A stretch of DNA of 64,000 nt, taken from NCBI RefSeq assembly GCF_003024685.1, contig NZ_PYLQ01000002.1, positions 199,062 to 263,061 of the forward strand, read 5' to 3'. A program made the position numbers and the translations under genes. How positions within the stretch are numbered: position 1 is the stretch's first letter; every line of letters starts with the position of its first letter. Positions 8,889-17,352 of this stretch are shown here, in pieces. The notes beneath the pieces are model-generated. The model searched no databases and was not told the DNA's origin. It saw only the letters and a list, made by a program, of their open reading frames with translations. Source of the stretch: Faecalibacillus intestinalis (lineage in GTDB: Bacteria > Bacillota_I > Bacilli_A > Erysipelotrichales > Coprobacillaceae).

Positions 8889-9830
8889 GTCTAAAATATC
8901 TTCTCCATACCAATCACATTTCTTTGGTCCAAATCCTTTTATCGAAAGGAGTTCTTCTATTGTTGTTGGTTTATAAGCAACGATTTCATTTAAAGTAATA
9001 TCATTAAATATATAATAAGGTGGTAAATTCTTTTCTTGCGCTTTATTCATACGATATTTTTTTAATGATTCAATTAAATGATCATCATTATTAATTGCTA
9101 TACTTTCAAATGTATTTTCTTCTTGAATTGGTGGTATTTCTTGTTTTTGATGATAAGATAAAAGTCCATCAGCCATAGCAATCATATCTTTTTGATTTCT
9201 AAAAGCACTTTGTTCATGCTTCTTTATATAATCTATCAGTTGGTCTGCTTTAATAACTTTTTCTTTTATTTCTTTAGGAGCATAACGACTTTTTAAGATA
9301 GACTTTGGATTAGCAAGGACAACAAGTGATTTAAAACCACTTGAAAAGGTCTTATTATAAAGAAATTTCATTACTGATCCTTTATCCTTTTCACGTAACA
9401 TTTTATATAACTCTAAATGTCTTTGATTTTGTGTTATGGGTGAATAAATACCTTCTTTAATTATTTTCCCATTATAATTATACTCTCTTGTAAAATTTCC
9501 CATAGAATCTATCGTGATTGTCCCTATAAGATTTTTACATTCTATAAAATAAACCATCGATGGCGTAATAATTATATAATCAATTTGCGCACTCAAATCA
9601 TGATCTACCATATAAATATCATGTAAAACATACATTGGAAAATGACTATTCTTTAATTCAAATAGAACATTCTCTTCTCCTTCAATACCATACTGAATAA
9701 ATCTTGCTTTCTTTTCTAATTCTTTACTTGTATGTGTTTTTAAATATTCTTGTATTTGATTTAGTTCATTTATTGCCTTATTACTCCCTTTATAAATAAC
9801 AGGTTCTTTTAATTTATCTTTAAATAACAT
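8871..9830 (-). CDS. NERD nuclease-related domain protein with HRDC domain, copy 2
   Basis: A 319-aa paralogue of the protein at 2950-3903, similar along its whole length, with the same NERD core (AQIDYIIITPSMVYFIECKN) and C-terminal HRDC-like region (NLPPYYIFNDITLNEI). The middle linker (about residues 225-255) is the most diverged part. The duplication includes the upstream 200-bp repeat and the terminal hairpin, so gene and flanks were copied together. As for copy 1, a nucleic-acid-processing role is likely from the domains but unproven. Confidence 0.8.
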   Translation of the reverse strand: MLFKDKLKEPVIYKGSNKAINELNQIQEYLKTHTSKELEKKARFIQYGIEGEENVLFELKNSHFPMYVLHDIYMVDHDLSAQIDYIIITPSMVYFIECKNLIGTITIDSMGNFTREYNYNGKIIKEGIYSPITQNQRHLELYKMLREKDKGSVMKFLYNKTFSSGFKSLVVLANPKSILKSRYAPKEIKEKVIKADQLIDYIKKHEQSAFRNQKDMIAMADGLLSYHQKQEIPPIQEENTFESIAINNDDHLIESLKKYRMNKAQEKNLPPYYIFNDITLNEIVAYKPTTIEELLSIKGFGPKKCDWYGEDILDIIRSL

Positions 9831-9884
9831 AGATTTGCACCTCTCTCTATCTACCTTATCATTTTCATTTTATAGAAACAACAA

Positions 9885-10085
9885 AAAAACAGATCAAATG
9901 GAAGGGAAAAGATCTGCTTTTTACTATTATCTATTATTATTTTTTTAAAAAGGGAAGTTTATAATTAAGTTTCGTTTAAGTAAGTTCCTGTTCCTCCTTT
10001 CGTGTATTATCATAAAGAAGAAATATGAACTTGATTTAACTTTTTGATGTTTCTTCTTTGGTTGTTTTGTCAAAAATTATGTGAT
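9885..10085 (-). repeat. 200-bp repeat, copy C (candidate small RNA gene)
   Basis: Third copy, 55 nt upstream of the NERD2 start. Its minus-strand hairpin has stem CAGATC/GATCTG, loop containing CCCTTCC and a T run. It shares with copy B a 22-codon frame beginning ATGATAATA with no ribosome site; copy A breaks that frame. The right part contains TTGACA on the minus strand but lacks a matching -10. Confidence 0.6.
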
Positions 10086-10141
10086 ACCATTATTTCAAGC
10101 AATGCACCTTTGGGTGTTTTTTATTATAGGGAGGGTAATCT

Positions 10142-11479
10142 ATGAATAAAACACAAGATTTTACGAAAGGAGTTATTTGGAAACAATTACTTTTTTTCTT
10201 TTTTCCAATATTAATTGGGAGCTTTTTTCAACAACTATATAATACCGTTGATACCATTATTGTTGGTCAAGCTTGTGGGACAAATGCTCTTGCTGCTGTT
10301 GGTTCAACAGGGAATCTAACAAACTTAGTTGTTAACTTCTATGTTGGTTTATCTACAGGAGCTTCTGTTGTTATTGCTCAATATTATGGAGCTCATAATA
10401 AAGGTAAGATTCATCAAGCGGTTCATACTTCATATATGCTTGCTATTGTTAGTGGAATTATCATGATGCTTTTTGGTTTATTCTTTTCTTATCAATGTTT
10501 AGATGCGATAGGTGTTCCTCATGATATTTTAAATGATGCCAGTCTTTATATGAAACTTTACTTTTTAGGGATGATTCCTGGAGCTATTTATAATATTGGT
10601 TCAGGAATTTTAAGAGCTGTAGGAGATAGTAAAAGACCTCTTTATTATTTAATTATTTGTAGTATTGTTAATGTTGTTTTTGACTTTGTTTTTGTTGTTA
10701 TTTTACATAAAGGTATTGCTGGGGCAGCGATTGCAACATTTATTGCCCAAACAGTATGTGCTATTTTAGTCACACTTCAATTGATATTTTCTAAAGATGT
10801 TTATCAACTTACATTATCAAAAATTAAATTTCATTTACCTGTATTAAAGAAAATTGTTAAAATTGGTGCTCCTGCTGGAATTCAATCAACAATGTATAGT
10901 ATCGCTAATATCGTCTTACAAACACATATTAATTCTTTTGGAACACAAACGATTGCTTCATGGTCAGTCTATGTGAAAATCGATGCTTTATTTTGGATGG
11001 TCATGGCTGCTATTGGAGCCGCCATTACAACTTTTGTAGGACAAAACTATGGTGCTCATCTTTATGATCGTATCCAAAAAGGAGCAAGAACCGCTTTAAC
11101 GATTGCCTTAACAATAGCAGTTTCTTTAAGTGTGATCTTATGTTTTGGGGGAAGTTATATTACAAAACTCTTTTCATCTGATCCAGCCATCGTTAATCAA
11201 TGTCAAAGTTTAATACTCTTTTTAATGCCTTTCTATTTTTCATACTGTTGTGTAGAAATCTTTTCAGGGACAATGAGAGGGTGTGGGGAATCATTAAAAC
11301 CAATGCTTTTAGTCTGTCTTGGAATTTGTGTTTTACGTGTAGCTTGGGTAACCTTTATTTCTCCTCATTATCCAACATTAAAAGGTGTTGTTATTTCTTA
11401 TCCAATCACTTGGTTTACAACTTCCTTTCTCTTTATTATTTATTATAAACATTTTAAAAAAGATCATTTTGGAGCATAG
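10142..11479 (+). CDS. MATE-family multidrug/solute exporter 1
   Basis: A 445-aa integral membrane protein with about 12 hydrophobic segments and the MATE signatures FPILIGSFFQQLYNTVDTII near the N-terminus and ILRAVGDSKRPLYY near residue 160, repeated in the second half as FSGTMRGCGESLKPM. MATE proteins expel organic cations, drugs or metabolites using a Na+ or H+ gradient; the substrate cannot be read from sequence. A GGGAGGG ribosome site precedes the ATG. The gene is followed immediately by a decayed pyridoxamine-oxidase-like gene. A weak hairpin (CACC/GGTG with T run) lies about 40 bp upstream. A related MATE is at 21618-22952. Confidence 0.88.
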   Translation: MNKTQDFTKGVIWKQLLFFFFPILIGSFFQQLYNTVDTIIVGQACGTNALAAVGSTGNLTNLVVNFYVGLSTGASVVIAQYYGAHNKGKIHQAVHTSYMLAIVSGIIMMLFGLFFSYQCLDAIGVPHDILNDASLYMKLYFLGMIPGAIYNIGSGILRAVGDSKRPLYYLIICSIVNVVFDFVFVVILHKGIAGAAIATFIAQTVCAILVTLQLIFSKDVYQLTLSKIKFHLPVLKKIVKIGAPAGIQSTMYSIANIVLQTHINSFGTQTIASWSVYVKIDALFWMVMAAIGAAITTFVGQNYGAHLYDRIQKGARTALTIALTIAVSLSVILCFGGSYITKLFSSDPAIVNQCQSLILFLMPFYFSYCCVEIFSGTMRGCGESLKPMLLVCLGICVLRVAWVTFISPHYPTLKGVVISYPITWFTTSFLFIIYYKHFKKDHFGA

Positions 11480-11481
11480 TT

Positions 11482-11880
11482 ATGCGACGAACAGAACGAG
11501 AAATTACAGATTTAAATAAAAGAAATCATTGAAAATAATTAATGTTGCTGTTTAGGTTTTATAGATCAAGGCAGTGTTTTGTTCATTTAAATTATTGTTA
11601 TACTTATAATAATAAACATTCATGTTGCAAAAGTAGTAAAGAAACTCGATTTAATATATTTTGTTGAAAGAAGAACATTTTGTCAATATTCTATGAAATA
11701 TCAAAATATTATGGGAAAAGGGCATATTGAATTGATAGAAGATAAGGAAAAAAGAAGTTAGAATTACAATTAATCATGAAAAATGTAGCGGATAAAGAAG
11801 TCGTATTTAATGATCAAAAGGTAAGTAATGTTGCTATTATGAAATTAATTGTAGATACACTAACTTGTATTCTGCTCTAG
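11482..11880 (+). pseudogene. Decayed pyridoxamine-5'-phosphate-oxidase-family gene
   Basis: Begins two bases after the MATE stop. The start MRRTEREITDLNK and later stretches such as YFVERRTFCQYSMKYQNIMG and IELIEDKEK match the small NimA/PNPOx-like flavin proteins (about 150 aa) in correct order, but frameshifts and stops separate them. The end around VDTLT also fits the family C-terminus. The gene is clearly non-functional. It probably once formed a two-gene unit with the MATE exporter. Confidence 0.7.
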
Positions 11881-12000
11881 GAAGGGTAATGGCATACCCC
11901 TATCTTGCACTACAACCTATCAGAAATGAACTGGTCTGCCAACAATGTTGGCAAGTAACAATAATTCCCTGTCTTTAGACATGAGGAGAACATTCATATA
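11881..12000. mobile_element. Remnant of an IS200/IS605-type element right end
   Basis: This stretch resembles sequence commonly found after TnpB genes: a CCTATCAGAAATGAACTGG segment, then NTGGCAAGTAAC-like bases, then the imperfect hairpin CCCTGTCTTTAGACATGAGG that serves as the IS200/IS605 right-end structure. No TnpA or TnpB coding sequence remains. The assignment rests on remembered similarity, so it is tentative. Confidence 0.45.
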
Positions 12001-12023
12001 ATGATTAAAAAACAAATCAATTA

Positions 12024-12046
12024 AAAACCGCACATTGTGCGGTTTT
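12024..12046. terminator. Terminator downstream of the SDR gene
   Basis: Ten-bp stem AAAACCGCAC/GTGCGGTTTT with 3-nt loop, T- or A-flanked on both sides so usable in both directions; eight bases beyond the SDR stop. Confidence 0.8.
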
Positions 12047-12053
12047 GTACATA

Positions 12054-12812
12054 TTATAAATCTACTCCATAATCACTCACAACAACTTGTCCTGTAAGTG
12101 GCGCTGCATCATCACTTGCAAGGAAAAGTGCTACTTTAGCAACATCTAAAGGACTACAAGGTTGAAGTGATAAATCACTATGAGCTGACATAGCACCCAT
12201 CATTTTCATATCCATGGTATCAGGTGTTAATCCTGCAGCCATATCTGTTGTAATACTTCCTGGACAGATAACATTACATCTAATTTTTTCTTTAGCAAAA
12301 CGCATAGCAGCATGTTTTGTTACCCCAATAATTGCTGCTTTAGTAGATACATAAACAGCACCACCTGCTCCATATTGACCAGCAACACTTGAGATATTAA
12401 CGATAGAAGCTCCACTTTTCATCACTTTTAAAGCTTCTGACATACAATACATTGTTCCTTTTTGATTAATATCAATAACTCTATTTAAATCATCATAATC
12501 AATTTGATCAATGGCATTTAATCCTTTATCTAACACACCAGCATTATTAATTAAAATATCTAATTGACCAAAAGTTTCAACTGTTTTACTTACTAAGTTT
12601 TTAACATCATCCACTTTAGAAATATCAGTAGGAACACATAAAACAGTTCCTCCTGCTGCTTCAATTTCTTTTGCTGCTTCTTCCAAGACTTGTTGACGTC
12701 TTGCTGAAATAACAACTTTTGCTCCTTCACTCGCAAACAGTTTCGCAATTTCTTTACCAACGCCGGCATTCCCTCCTGTAATAATTGCCACTTTATTATC
12801 CAATTTTCCCAT
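12054..12812 (-). CDS. Short-chain dehydrogenase/reductase
   Basis: A 252-aa classical SDR using NAD(P)(H). It shows the cofactor-binding TGGNAGVGKEIA at residues 11-22, the structural NNAG at about residue 89, and the catalytic Ser and Tyr-x-x-x-Lys (SSVAGQYGAGGAVYVSTKAA). The C-terminus ends LTGQVVVSDYGVDL, as in 3-oxoacyl-ACP-reductase or hydroxysteroid-dehydrogenase-like members, so the substrate is not determined. AGGAGG precedes the start. A cre-like palindrome 30 bp upstream suggests control by the catabolite regulator CcpA. It is monocistronic. Confidence 0.88.
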   Translation of the reverse strand: MGKLDNKVAIITGGNAGVGKEIAKLFASEGAKVVISARRQQVLEEAAKEIEAAGGTVLCVPTDISKVDDVKNLVSKTVETFGQLDILINNAGVLDKGLNAIDQIDYDDLNRVIDINQKGTMYCMSEALKVMKSGASIVNISSVAGQYGAGGAVYVSTKAAIIGVTKHAAMRFAKEKIRCNVICPGSITTDMAAGLTPDTMDMKMMGAMSAHSDLSLQPCSPLDVAKVALFLASDDAAPLTGQVVVSDYGVDL

Positions 12813-12841
12813 AAAAAATCCTCCTAGATATATAGTAACAC

Positions 12842-12857
12842 ATGTAAGCGCTTAACT
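12842..12857 (-). promoter_or_regulatory. Candidate catabolite-responsive element (CcpA site)
   Basis: ATGTAAGCGCTTAACT matches the cre consensus WTGNAARCGNWWWCAW except at two positions near the end, and its core TTAAGCGCTTAA-type symmetry is typical of cre. It lies upstream of the SDR start on the minus strand. Confidence 0.5.
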
Positions 12858-12969
12858 CCATCTTTTTCATATCTCAAAATTGTATATGAGTTTACCATAT
12901 TTTTACACACTACTCACACTCTTATATGTTAAAGAATGGGTACTATATAGGTGTCAAGAGGAGATAGAC

Positions 12970-13563
12970 ATGAAAAAGAAATTATCCGTTATAATCAGTG
13001 TAATTTGTATTATCGTTTCCTTAGGTTCGATTTCAGGAACTCTGTATTATGCTAAAAACCATAATACTTCATCTATGATGCAACAAGCAGAAGGAACACC
13101 TCCTTCAATGCCTAATCAAGGAGAAAATAGTCAAAATAATGAGTCTAATCAACAAGATTCATCTCAAAATAACAAAAGTAGCAATGATTAATCAAATTCA
13201 CAAAACCAAGATTTAAATGATCAAACAAATGAAAATTCTACTGGACAAGCACCTAATAATCAACAAGATTCCCCAGGACAAAATCAACAAAACAACAATC
13301 AACCTGACCAAATGAATCAAGAAATGACTTCATCAAGTCAATCATTAACTGCTCTACAAATTGTCATTATTAGTATCAGTGTTTTAGTTTTTATGCTTGC
13401 AATAACTTATTTAATTATGAGTAAATTTGGAAGTAAAACACTTGTTGAAACATTTTATGGAGCTAAACCAACTGCAATCTATGCTGTTATTAATGTTGTA
13501 GGAACAATTTTACTTGTTTGTGCTCTTGTGTTATCAAGCAATGCTTTATTATCATCTATTTGA
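12970..13563 (+). pseudogene. Two-membrane-segment Gln/Asn-rich protein interrupted by an in-frame stop
   Basis: Starts at ATG 12970 after AGGAG. The first 73 codons encode a hydrophobic segment (residues 5-26) and a polar Asn/Gln/Ser-rich stretch ending at TAA 13189-13191. The same frame then continues open for 124 codons with the same composition (for example NQQDSPGQNQQNN), followed by two more membrane segments and TGA at 13561. Changing TAA to CAA would restore one 197-aa protein. It is either a recent nonsense mutant or, less likely, a readthrough product. No function is known. Its 3' end overlaps the convergent NTF2-like fragment by 85 bp. Confidence 0.6.
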
Positions 13564-13781
13564 TGTATTTCTATTCCTTCTATAATTAAATCAATTGATT
13601 CATAAAGTCTTTGAATACCACCTATTAAAAAATCATTATAAATAGCATCAATTTCATTAAATTGATTCGTAAGTGAAATCAAAGTATTTTCTTTAGATGA
13701 CCATAATGCTTTAAAATCTTTTTCATTTTGTGTGTGTATTGCTTTAGCATAGTTATAGACAAGTTGTTTAATTTCTTCCAT
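13479..13781 (-). pseudogene. Truncated NTF2/SnoaL-like protein fragment
   Basis: Starts with a good ribosome site (AAGGAGAG) and MEEIKQLVYNYAKAIHTQNE, typical of the NTF2-like superfamily, followed by FKALWSS and an FLIGGIQRLYE helix. The family is usually 120-140 aa with a second half of beta strands. Here family-like sequence stops around residue 75, where the frame runs through the reverse strand of the convergent membrane-protein gene. The 3' half is therefore missing, probably through a deletion that fused the two convergent genes. It follows the 84-aa membrane gene by 20 bp, in one operon. Confidence 0.5.
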
Positions 13782-13801
13782 AATATCTCTCCTTTTTGAT
13801 G

Positions 13802-14056
13802 TTAAACATCATTACTCTTAATAAAATTTCTTAGTGGGTATTTTTTTATCAAAATTTTAAAAAGATAATAAAGACAACAAAAGAACACTATGAAAAATAA
13901 AGTAAATGGAAAGGGATCCTCTCCAGCAAATATAAAAAATGAACGTATTGAATCAAAGTGATACCTATTAGACAATATGATTGATCCAATAAAGAAATTA
14001 GAAAAAAATACTAAAAAATAGACTTCATCTTTACTCAACAATCTTTTCTCTTCCAT
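13802..14056 (-). CDS. Small two-helix membrane protein of unknown function
   Basis: An 84-aa protein with GGGAGG eight bases before the ATG. Two hydrophobic segments are visible (about residues 12-30 and 49-69), joined by a polar loop, with basic residues after the second helix (KILIKKYPLR), so the ends are probably cytoplasmic. I do not recognise a family. It is the first gene of a short leftward unit with the truncated NTF2-like gene. Confidence 0.55.
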   Translation of the reverse strand: MEEKRLLSKDEVYFLVFFSNFFIGSIILSNRYHFDSIRSFFIFAGEDPFPFTLFFIVFFCCLYYLFKILIKKYPLRNFIKSNDV

Positions 14057-14198
14057 ATGCTTTTCCTCCCTTGAATTTAGTTATATATAAATATTATACA
14101 GTATCTTACCCATTAAAGATATCTATAATCTAACTCATCTATACAAATGTACATATAGATTATTTTATGATACACTAAATGCGAAAAATTGTGTTTTT

Positions 14199-14223
14199 AA
14201 AGTATAAAATTCTATACTTTTTT
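14199..14223 (+). terminator. Candidate leader terminator before the glucose-type PTS gene
   Basis: Perfect 8-bp stem AAAGTATA/TATACTTT with 6-nt loop and T run, 20 nt before the PTS start. The downstream gene encodes a BglG-type antiterminator, so this hairpin may be the target for antitermination. I could not identify a convincing RAT sequence overlapping its 5' arm. Confidence 0.45.
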
Positions 14224-14242
14224 ATAAATGAAAGGGAAGAAA

Positions 14243-16324
14243 ATGAAAAAGAAAATTTTTGGGGTTTTACAAAGAATAGGACGTAGTTTTATGTTACCTA
14301 TTGCTGTACTACCAATTGCGGGAATGTTTTTAGGTATTGGGAGTTCTCTTACTAACGAAGCAACGATTGCTTCTCTTGGTTTAGAAGGTATTTTAGGTAC
14401 AGGAACAACTTTAAATCATATATTGATTTTATTAATGTCTGTAGGGCAAACAATTTTTGATAATCTGCCTTTGATTTTTGCAGCCTCTGTTGCTTTAGGA
14501 ATGGCAAAGAAATCAAAAGAAGTAGCAGTGTTATCTTCTATAATTGCTTTTTTTGTGATGCATTCAACGATTCATAGTTTGCTTATTTTTGATGGAGTTA
14601 TTAAAGGAAATGAGATTGTTAAAAAAGTTGTTGAAGGAACCCTTACAAATGTATGTGGGCAAGTATCCTTACAAATGGGGGTATTTGGAGGAATTATTGT
14701 TGGTTTAGGTGTGAGTTATTTACATAATCGCTTTTATCAAATTCAATTACCTGATTTTTTATCTTTCTTTGAAGGAGAAAGATTTATTCCTATTATTTCT
14801 ACCATTGTCTATATTTTGGTAGGATTTTTGATGTTTTATATTTGGCCTACTTTCCAAGACGGGATTTTTAAATTTGGACAATGGATTGCTAGTAGTGGCT
14901 ATGGGGGAACTTTTGTTTATGGAATTGTTAAAAGAGCCCTTGTTCCTTTTGGCTTACATCATGTTTTCTATATGCCTTTTTATCAAACTGCTATTGGTGG
15001 TACTTTGGAAGTCAATGGGGTTTTAATTGATGGTGCCCAAAATATTTTCTTTGCTCAACTTGCTGATCCAAATTTAAAGCACTTTAGTGTTGAAGCAACT
15101 AAGTATTTCTCTGGTGAATATATGATTATGATGTTTGGTTTACCAGGAGCAGCTTTAGCGATGTATCGCAGTGCTAAAGATGAATCTAAAAAAGTTATAA
15201 GAAGTCTTTTTTTATCAGCAGCCCTTACGAGTATGCTTACAGGAATTACAGAACCCATTGAATTTGCTTTTATTTTTGTGGCTCCTATGTTATTTGTCGT
15301 TGATGTTTTTTTAGCGGGTACAGCTTTTGTTTTAGCTCATGTTTTAAAGGTGACGATTGGGTTTACTTTTTCTTGTGGTTTAATAGATTTTCTTGTTTTT
15401 GGTGTATTACAAGGTAATAGTAAAACTCATTGGGTTTTTATTATTGTTGGTGGAGTTATGTATTTCTTCTTATATTATTTTTCATTCCGTTTTTTAATTA
15501 AGAAATTTGATTTAAAAACACCAGGAAGAGAAGATGATAATAAATTAACGATTTTTAATAAAAAGAAAATGGATTACTCTTTTGACCAATCATTACTTGA
15601 TCCTCAAGTACAAATGATTATTAAAGGACTAGGTGGAAGATATAACTTTAGTGATCTTGATTGTTGTATTACACGATTACGTGCTTCTTTACAAGATCCA
15701 AGTCTTGTAAGCGAAGGTTCTTTAAAACAAGCAGGGGCAGCTGCTGTTTTATTACAGGGCAATGCTATTCAAATCATCTTTGGGCCAAAAGCTTCTTCTT
15801 TAAAAACAAAGATTGATGATTATTTAAATAATGTTCCTGCTTCTTATGATGAAGAAAAAACAATTGTGTATCATACAACAGATGTAGAAATAGGAAATAT
15901 CGTTGATGGTGAGGTTTTACCTATTGAAGATTGTTGTGATGATATCTTTGCTCATAAGTTATTAGGAGATGGTCTCATGATTCGACCAATACATGGTTTG
16001 GTTGTTGCTCCTTGTGATGGAACGATTTCTATGATTTATCCTACAAAACATGCTTTAGGGATTGAATTAGAAAATGGTGTGGAAATATTGATTCATTTTG
16101 GTATTAATACTGTAAAATTAAATGGACAAGGGTTTGAACTTCTTGTTAAAATGAATCAGAAGGTTAAAAAAGGAGATCTGTTATGGAATGCAGATTTGAA
16201 TTATATTAAAGAAAATGCCATCGATGATTGTCTTTTAATGATTATCACTAAAGGTCAAGGACCTTTAGAAAAGAACTATGGTCATAAAAAAAGTGGAGAA
16301 ACGATTTTAAAAATAAAGAGGTGA
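14243..16324 (+). CDS. PTS glucose/maltose-type transporter, EIICBA
   Basis: Imports and phosphorylates a glucose-type sugar. The EIIC membrane domain spans about residues 1-420 (MLPIAVLPIAGMFLGIGSSL; GITEPIEFAFIF motif). EIIB at about 455-530 has the active cysteine in DLDCCITRLR. EIIA at about 560-690 has the active histidine in VEILIHFGINTV. All three are in one 693-aa chain. Start 14243 is preferred because AAAGGGAAG precedes it; an ATG 15 nt upstream has none. The stop overlaps the region of the next gene, a GlcT/LicT-like antiterminator, so it is probably self-regulated by antitermination. Glucose, maltose or N-acetylglucosamine are the likely substrates. Confidence 0.88.
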   Translation: MKKKIFGVLQRIGRSFMLPIAVLPIAGMFLGIGSSLTNEATIASLGLEGILGTGTTLNHILILLMSVGQTIFDNLPLIFAASVALGMAKKSKEVAVLSSIIAFFVMHSTIHSLLIFDGVIKGNEIVKKVVEGTLTNVCGQVSLQMGVFGGIIVGLGVSYLHNRFYQIQLPDFLSFFEGERFIPIISTIVYILVGFLMFYIWPTFQDGIFKFGQWIASSGYGGTFVYGIVKRALVPFGLHHVFYMPFYQTAIGGTLEVNGVLIDGAQNIFFAQLADPNLKHFSVEATKYFSGEYMIMMFGLPGAALAMYRSAKDESKKVIRSLFLSAALTSMLTGITEPIEFAFIFVAPMLFVVDVFLAGTAFVLAHVLKVTIGFTFSCGLIDFLVFGVLQGNSKTHWVFIIVGGVMYFFLYYFSFRFLIKKFDLKTPGREDDNKLTIFNKKKMDYSFDQSLLDPQVQMIIKGLGGRYNFSDLDCCITRLRASLQDPSLVSEGSLKQAGAAAVLLQGNAIQIIFGPKASSLKTKIDDYLNNVPASYDEEKTIVYHTTDVEIGNIVDGEVLPIEDCCDDIFAHKLLGDGLMIRPIHGLVVAPCDGTISMIYPTKHALGIELENGVEILIHFGINTVKLNGQGFELLVKMNQKVKKGDLLWNADLNYIKENAIDDCLLMIITKGQGPLEKNYGHKKSGETILKIKR

Positions 16325-16329
16325 ACAAA

Positions 16330-17163
16330 ATGTATCAAGTCTTAAAAGTATTAAATAATAATACCATTCTAGCTAAAGAAGATGATAATGAAATAATAGT
16401 TATGGCAAAAGGAATTGGTTTTGGTAAAAAAGTAAATGAACATTTTGAAATTCCACCTCACGCCAAGAAATACATGATGCAAAAGAACTATCAAGCTAAA
16501 GATAAACAAAAGAAAGTCATTGACTATATCAATCCTGTTTATCTTGAAATCGCAGCTGAAATCATTAAAGAAGCAACAAATAAATTTGAACAAGTCAATC
16601 ATGATATTTTAATTCCACTGGCTGATCATATTTATTTTGCGATTAAACGTATGGATGAAAACATCATGCCTACAAATCCCTTTACTTATGATATTAGACT
16701 TTTATTCCCCGATGAATATGAAGTTGCTTTAAAATCAAAAGAAATCATAAAAAGCTTTATCAATAAAGAAATCAATAATGATGAAGTAGGTTTTATTACT
16801 CTACATATTCACTCAGCAATTTCTTCTAATAAAGTAGGGGAATCTATGGAAGCAGCACGTGTTGTTCATGAAAGTATTATTAAATTACAAACTGATTTAA
16901 ATATGAAAATTGATGTTGAATCAATTTCTTATGCCCGTTTAATGAATCATATTAAATTCCTAATCATTCGTTTAAATACTAATGAACAATTGCAAATGGA
17001 TATTAGTGAATTTACCAAAAATAAATTTCCTTTTGCTTATGAACAAGCAATAAGGATGTGTGATAATTTATCAAAGATACTTCATAAAGAATTACCAGAA
17101 TCAGAAATTGGCTATCTTGCTTTACATTTGGAAAGAATTTTATCAAGTGCATTTCAAAATTAG
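16330..17163 (+). CDS. BglG-family transcription antiterminator (GlcT/LicT-like)
   Basis: An RNA-binding regulator. Residues 1-55 form the co-antiterminator domain (VLNNNTILAKEDDNEIIVMAKGIGFG with its ALGRGIGF-like core). Two PTS regulation domains follow: PRD1 about 65-170 (HIYFAIKRMDE; the LHIHSA histidine) and PRD2 about 175-277 (RLMNHIKFLIIRL; ESEIGYLALHLERI). Phosphorylation of the PRD histidines by PTS proteins would control antitermination. AAAGAGGTG precedes ATG 16330; a GTG nine bases upstream overlaps the PTS stop. It is translated in an operon with the EIICBA gene. Confidence 0.88.
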   Translation: MYQVLKVLNNNTILAKEDDNEIIVMAKGIGFGKKVNEHFEIPPHAKKYMMQKNYQAKDKQKKVIDYINPVYLEIAAEIIKEATNKFEQVNHDILIPLADHIYFAIKRMDENIMPTNPFTYDIRLLFPDEYEVALKSKEIIKSFINKEINNDEVGFITLHIHSAISSNKVGESMEAARVVHESIIKLQTDLNMKIDVESISYARLMNHIKFLIIRLNTNEQLQMDISEFTKNKFPFAYEQAIRMCDNLSKILHKELPESEIGYLALHLERILSSAFQN

Positions 17164-17181
17164 GGGATCACCCCTTTTTTA
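17162..17181 (+). terminator. Terminator of the glucose-type PTS operon
   Basis: Stem AGGGG/CCCCT with ATCA loop, overlapping the stop codon, followed by six T. Confidence 0.75.
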
Positions 17182-17281
17182 TTTATTGATAAATTGTGAT
17201 TGTTTTATATTATATATTATCTTTTTCATTATTTTTTATATCAAAAAATAATGAAAGAACATAAAAACGTAAAAAAAATGA

Positions 17282-17310
17282 TTGACGCTTACATTTTTTG
17301 ATGTTAGTAT
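17282..17310 (+). promoter_or_regulatory. Promoter of the mannose-type PTS operon
   Basis: TTGACG, exactly 17 bp, TAGTAT. The -35 overlaps, on the reverse strand, ATGTAAGCG, the same core as the cre-like site before the SDR gene, so catabolite control is possible. Confidence 0.6.
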
Positions 17311-17352
17311 ATCACTGTAATTAAATTGAATATTCAATAGTGTGTAACTTTA

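Noticed and set aside
8732-8998. 88-aa plus-strand reading frame across repeat copy B
   Set aside because: It extends into the antisense of the NERD2 gene; the other copies have ATA instead of ATG or a frameshift, so coding is not conserved.
10068-10073. TTGACA as -35 for repeat copy C
   Set aside because: No acceptable -10 at 16-18 bp in any of the three copies, and one copy has TCGACA.
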